Of a stretch of 57,684 bases of DNA, positions 56,704 through 57,684 are shown piece after piece. Position 1 is the first letter of the stretch. The number at the start of each line of letters is the position of its first letter. Both the position numbers and the translations under genes were made by a program. The DNA is from Clostridiales bacterium. Its GTDB lineage: Bacteria; Bacillota; Clostridia; Saccharofermentanales; Saccharofermentanaceae. The DNA lies in the NCBI GenBank assembly GCA_017513085.1, contig JAFWDK010000026.1:1-57684 (forward strand). Reading direction: 5' to 3'. The notes below the pieces were generated by a model, which was given only the letters and a program-made list of their open reading frames with translations, was not told where the DNA came from and searched no databases.

Positions 56704-57522
56704 ATGGATATCGACAATGATCTGGAATATATCTATGACGGCACTTTTGAGGGCTTCCTGTGCTGTATATATGCCAGCCTTACGCGAAGGGAAGTGCCCC
56801 GGCACATTTATGTGGAAACGGGGGTCCCGCTCCTCGGGGAGACGGCCACATGGATCACGACAGACTGGGAACAGGCACAGACTGTTTATGTTTCGTTGAG
56901 CCGGAAGATCGGCATCGAAGCACAGGATATGGTGAAGGAGGCTTTTCTTACACATATGTATGATAGAGAGATGCGCCTTTATCGGTTCATCATGTTGGGC
57001 TACCGTTTGGGCAGGCTGGTGCTTAACGACGAAGAATGGGTCGGGATAGCGGAGGGGACGCCTGCGGGTTATGGACAGAAGATGAGATATATCCCGGATA
57101 TTTATCAGAGGGAGCTGATCCTTCAGGTTTGGGAAGCGGTGAGAAATTATCGTCTGGAGGTTAAGAATGTGGAAGGATCGATGCGGTTCCGTTCCTATAC
57201 TGACGTCATGGTGGCCTGTATCACGCCCCGCAACCGGGTGCTGCCGAGTCTGGCGGAGTTTTTTGAGAAGCGTTTCCGTGAAAGTAATTTTCTGGTCTAT
57301 GACAAGACGCATCAGATGGCAGCGGTGCATCGTCAGGAGGGGACGATGGTGACTCTTATGAAAGAGATAAAACTCCCGGTCCTGTATGATGAGAAGAATG
57401 TTTATGAGAAGCTTTGGCGCTCCTGGTATGACAGGCTTCGTATCGAGCCTCCTCTAAGGGCACACTATGCTCTGAATGAAATGAAGAACAGACTTTGGTG
57501 TGAGATTTCCGATGCCGGATGA
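56704..57522 (+). CDS. TIGR03915/DUF4130 family DNA-metabolism protein
   Basis: 272 residues. LEYIYDGTFEGFLCCIYAS at the N-terminus (about 6-24), RFRESNFLVYDKTHQMAAVH (about 190-209) and EKLWRSWYDRLRIE near the end are the conserved blocks of TIGR03915. Members of this family usually neighbour a radical-SAM protein (TIGR03916) and are predicted to act in DNA repair; biochemical activity is unproven. ATG 56704 has AAAGGAGG seven bases upstream; the frame open from 56653 contains the promoter and is not used. The partner gene is not upstream; downstream an insertion sequence begins within 30 bases. Confidence 0.88.
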   Translation: MDIDNDLEYIYDGTFEGFLCCIYASLTRREVPRHIYVETGVPLLGETATWITTDWEQAQTVYVSLSRKIGIEAQDMVKEAFLTHMYDREMRLYRFIMLGYRLGRLVLNDEEWVGIAEGTPAGYGQKMRYIPDIYQRELILQVWEAVRNYRLEVKNVEGSMRFRSYTDVMVACITPRNRVLPSLAEFFEKRFRESNFLVYDKTHQMAAVHRQEGTMVTLMKEIKLPVLYDEKNVYEKLWRSWYDRLRIEPPLRAHYALNEMKNRLWCEISDAG

Positions 57523-57551
57523 AAGAAAAGAGGGACTTCAACCGTGATATG

Positions 57552-57587
57552 TACCCTCCTTACTGGACAAACAGTAAGGAGGGTATT
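57552..57587 (+). terminator. Hairpin at the IS end covering the transposase ribosome site
   Basis: Near-perfect arms TACCCTCCTTACTG / CAGTAAGGAGGGTA around GACAAA, followed by TTTTT. The right arm contains the AAGGAGG ribosome site of the transposase, so the hairpin can both stop incoming transcripts and hide the ribosome site. Confidence 0.8.
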
Positions 57588-57590
57588 TTT

Positions 57591-57684
57591 ATGCGTTACA
57601 GTAAAGAATTCAAATTAAAGTGTGTGAAATTATACCGGCAAGGAGAATATCCCAAAACACCAGATAATATCTCTTCTAGATGCT
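57591..57684 (+). CDS. IS3-family OrfA-type transposase, N-terminus (partial)
   Basis: Thirty-one codons are visible, starting MRYSKEFKLKCVKLYRQGEY, the typical beginning of the helix-turn-helix OrfA protein of IS3-group elements. AAGGAGG lies eight bases upstream, inside the hairpin. The gene continues past the window. Confidence 0.75.
   Translation, partial: MRYSKEFKLKCVKLYRQGEYPKTPDNISSRC

Larger units (their letters stand above)
57550..57684 (+). mobile_element. Left end of an IS3-like insertion sequence (cut by window)
   Basis: From 57550 the sequence TGTACCCTCCTTACTGGACA resembles the TGTAC...GACA terminal repeats of IS3/IS150-type elements. A transposase frame begins at 57591. The element runs off the right edge, so the other end and any target duplication cannot be seen. 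Confidence 0.65.

Overview
This 57.7-kb window is chromosomal DNA of a low-to-mid GC Firmicute, most likely a little-studied anaerobic member of the Clostridia. The evidence is a ctsR-mcsA-mcsB-clpC operon behind a CtsR operator, a CIRCE/HrcA-controlled hsp20, a LexA (DinR-type) box, strong AGGAGG ribosome sites, sigma-A promoters, long secreted proteins with Thr/Pro linkers and DUF4214 cassettes, and NlpC/P60 wall hydrolases. No rRNA, tRNA or CRISPR was found. The only mobile DNA is the start of an IS3-like element at the right edge.

Layout. 1-1245: end of a YcxB-like membrane protein and hsp20. 1274-4609: a very large exported protein joining leucine-rich repeats, DUF4214 repeats and an ABC-type solute-binding domain. 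4887-6233: gdhA. 6616-12303: three paralogous anchored proteins of unknown function, interrupted by a minus-strand DUF2975 / YozG-type HTH / DUF4153 operon. 12313-18508 (minus): TetR regulator, rifampicin-phosphotransferase-like enzyme, DUF3267 metalloprotease-like protein, alkaline-phosphatase-superfamily phosphodiesterase and a carboxynorspermidine-decarboxylase-family enzyme. 18768-19826: membrane protein with a long disordered tail. 20056-23050 (minus): speE, agmatinase-family ureohydrolase and carboxy(nor)spermidine dehydrogenase, translationally coupled. 23384-27040: second large exported protein (SGNH-like, barrel, PT linker, DUF4214). 27058-29310 (minus): speD and an Orn/Lys/Arg decarboxylase, behind a strongly structured leader. 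29823-32347: cysteine-synthase-family enzyme and a lipoprotein. 32356-35133 (minus): nadB-nadC-maf. 35329-38336: manA, a membrane protein with Thr-Arg-Arg-Ile repeats, and a TrhA/hemolysin-III protein. 38594-47848: PrsA/SurA-like anchored protein, rpoB, rpoC. 48083-51405: two NlpC/P60 paralogues and a GlsB/YeaQ-type small membrane protein. 51699-56541: ctsR-mcsA-mcsB-clpC. 56704-57522: SOS-controlled TIGR03915 DNA-metabolism protein, then the IS end.

How the genes work together. The clearest theme is polyamine synthesis. Within about 17 kb lie the amino-acid decarboxylase (probably making agmatine), a ureohydrolase, the AdoMet route (speD, speE) and the aspartate-semialdehyde route (dehydrogenase plus NspC-type decarboxylase). 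Two independent ways to add an aminopropyl group are therefore encoded together. The second theme is protein quality control under three heat-shock or damage signals: HrcA (hsp20), CtsR (clpC operon) and LexA (the gene after clpC). The third is the cell surface: two giant DUF4214 proteins, the three paralogues, lipoproteins and wall hydrolases.

Most worth a second look: the structured RNA region upstream of speD; the LRR-DUF4214-solute-binding fusion; the SGNH domain that has lost its catalytic serine; the paralogue trio with a shared non-sigma-A-like upstream motif; the rifampicin-phosphotransferase-like gene beside a TetR regulator; and the LexA box inside a promoter directly after clpC. 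All functional statements come from reading the sequence by eye; no database search was run.
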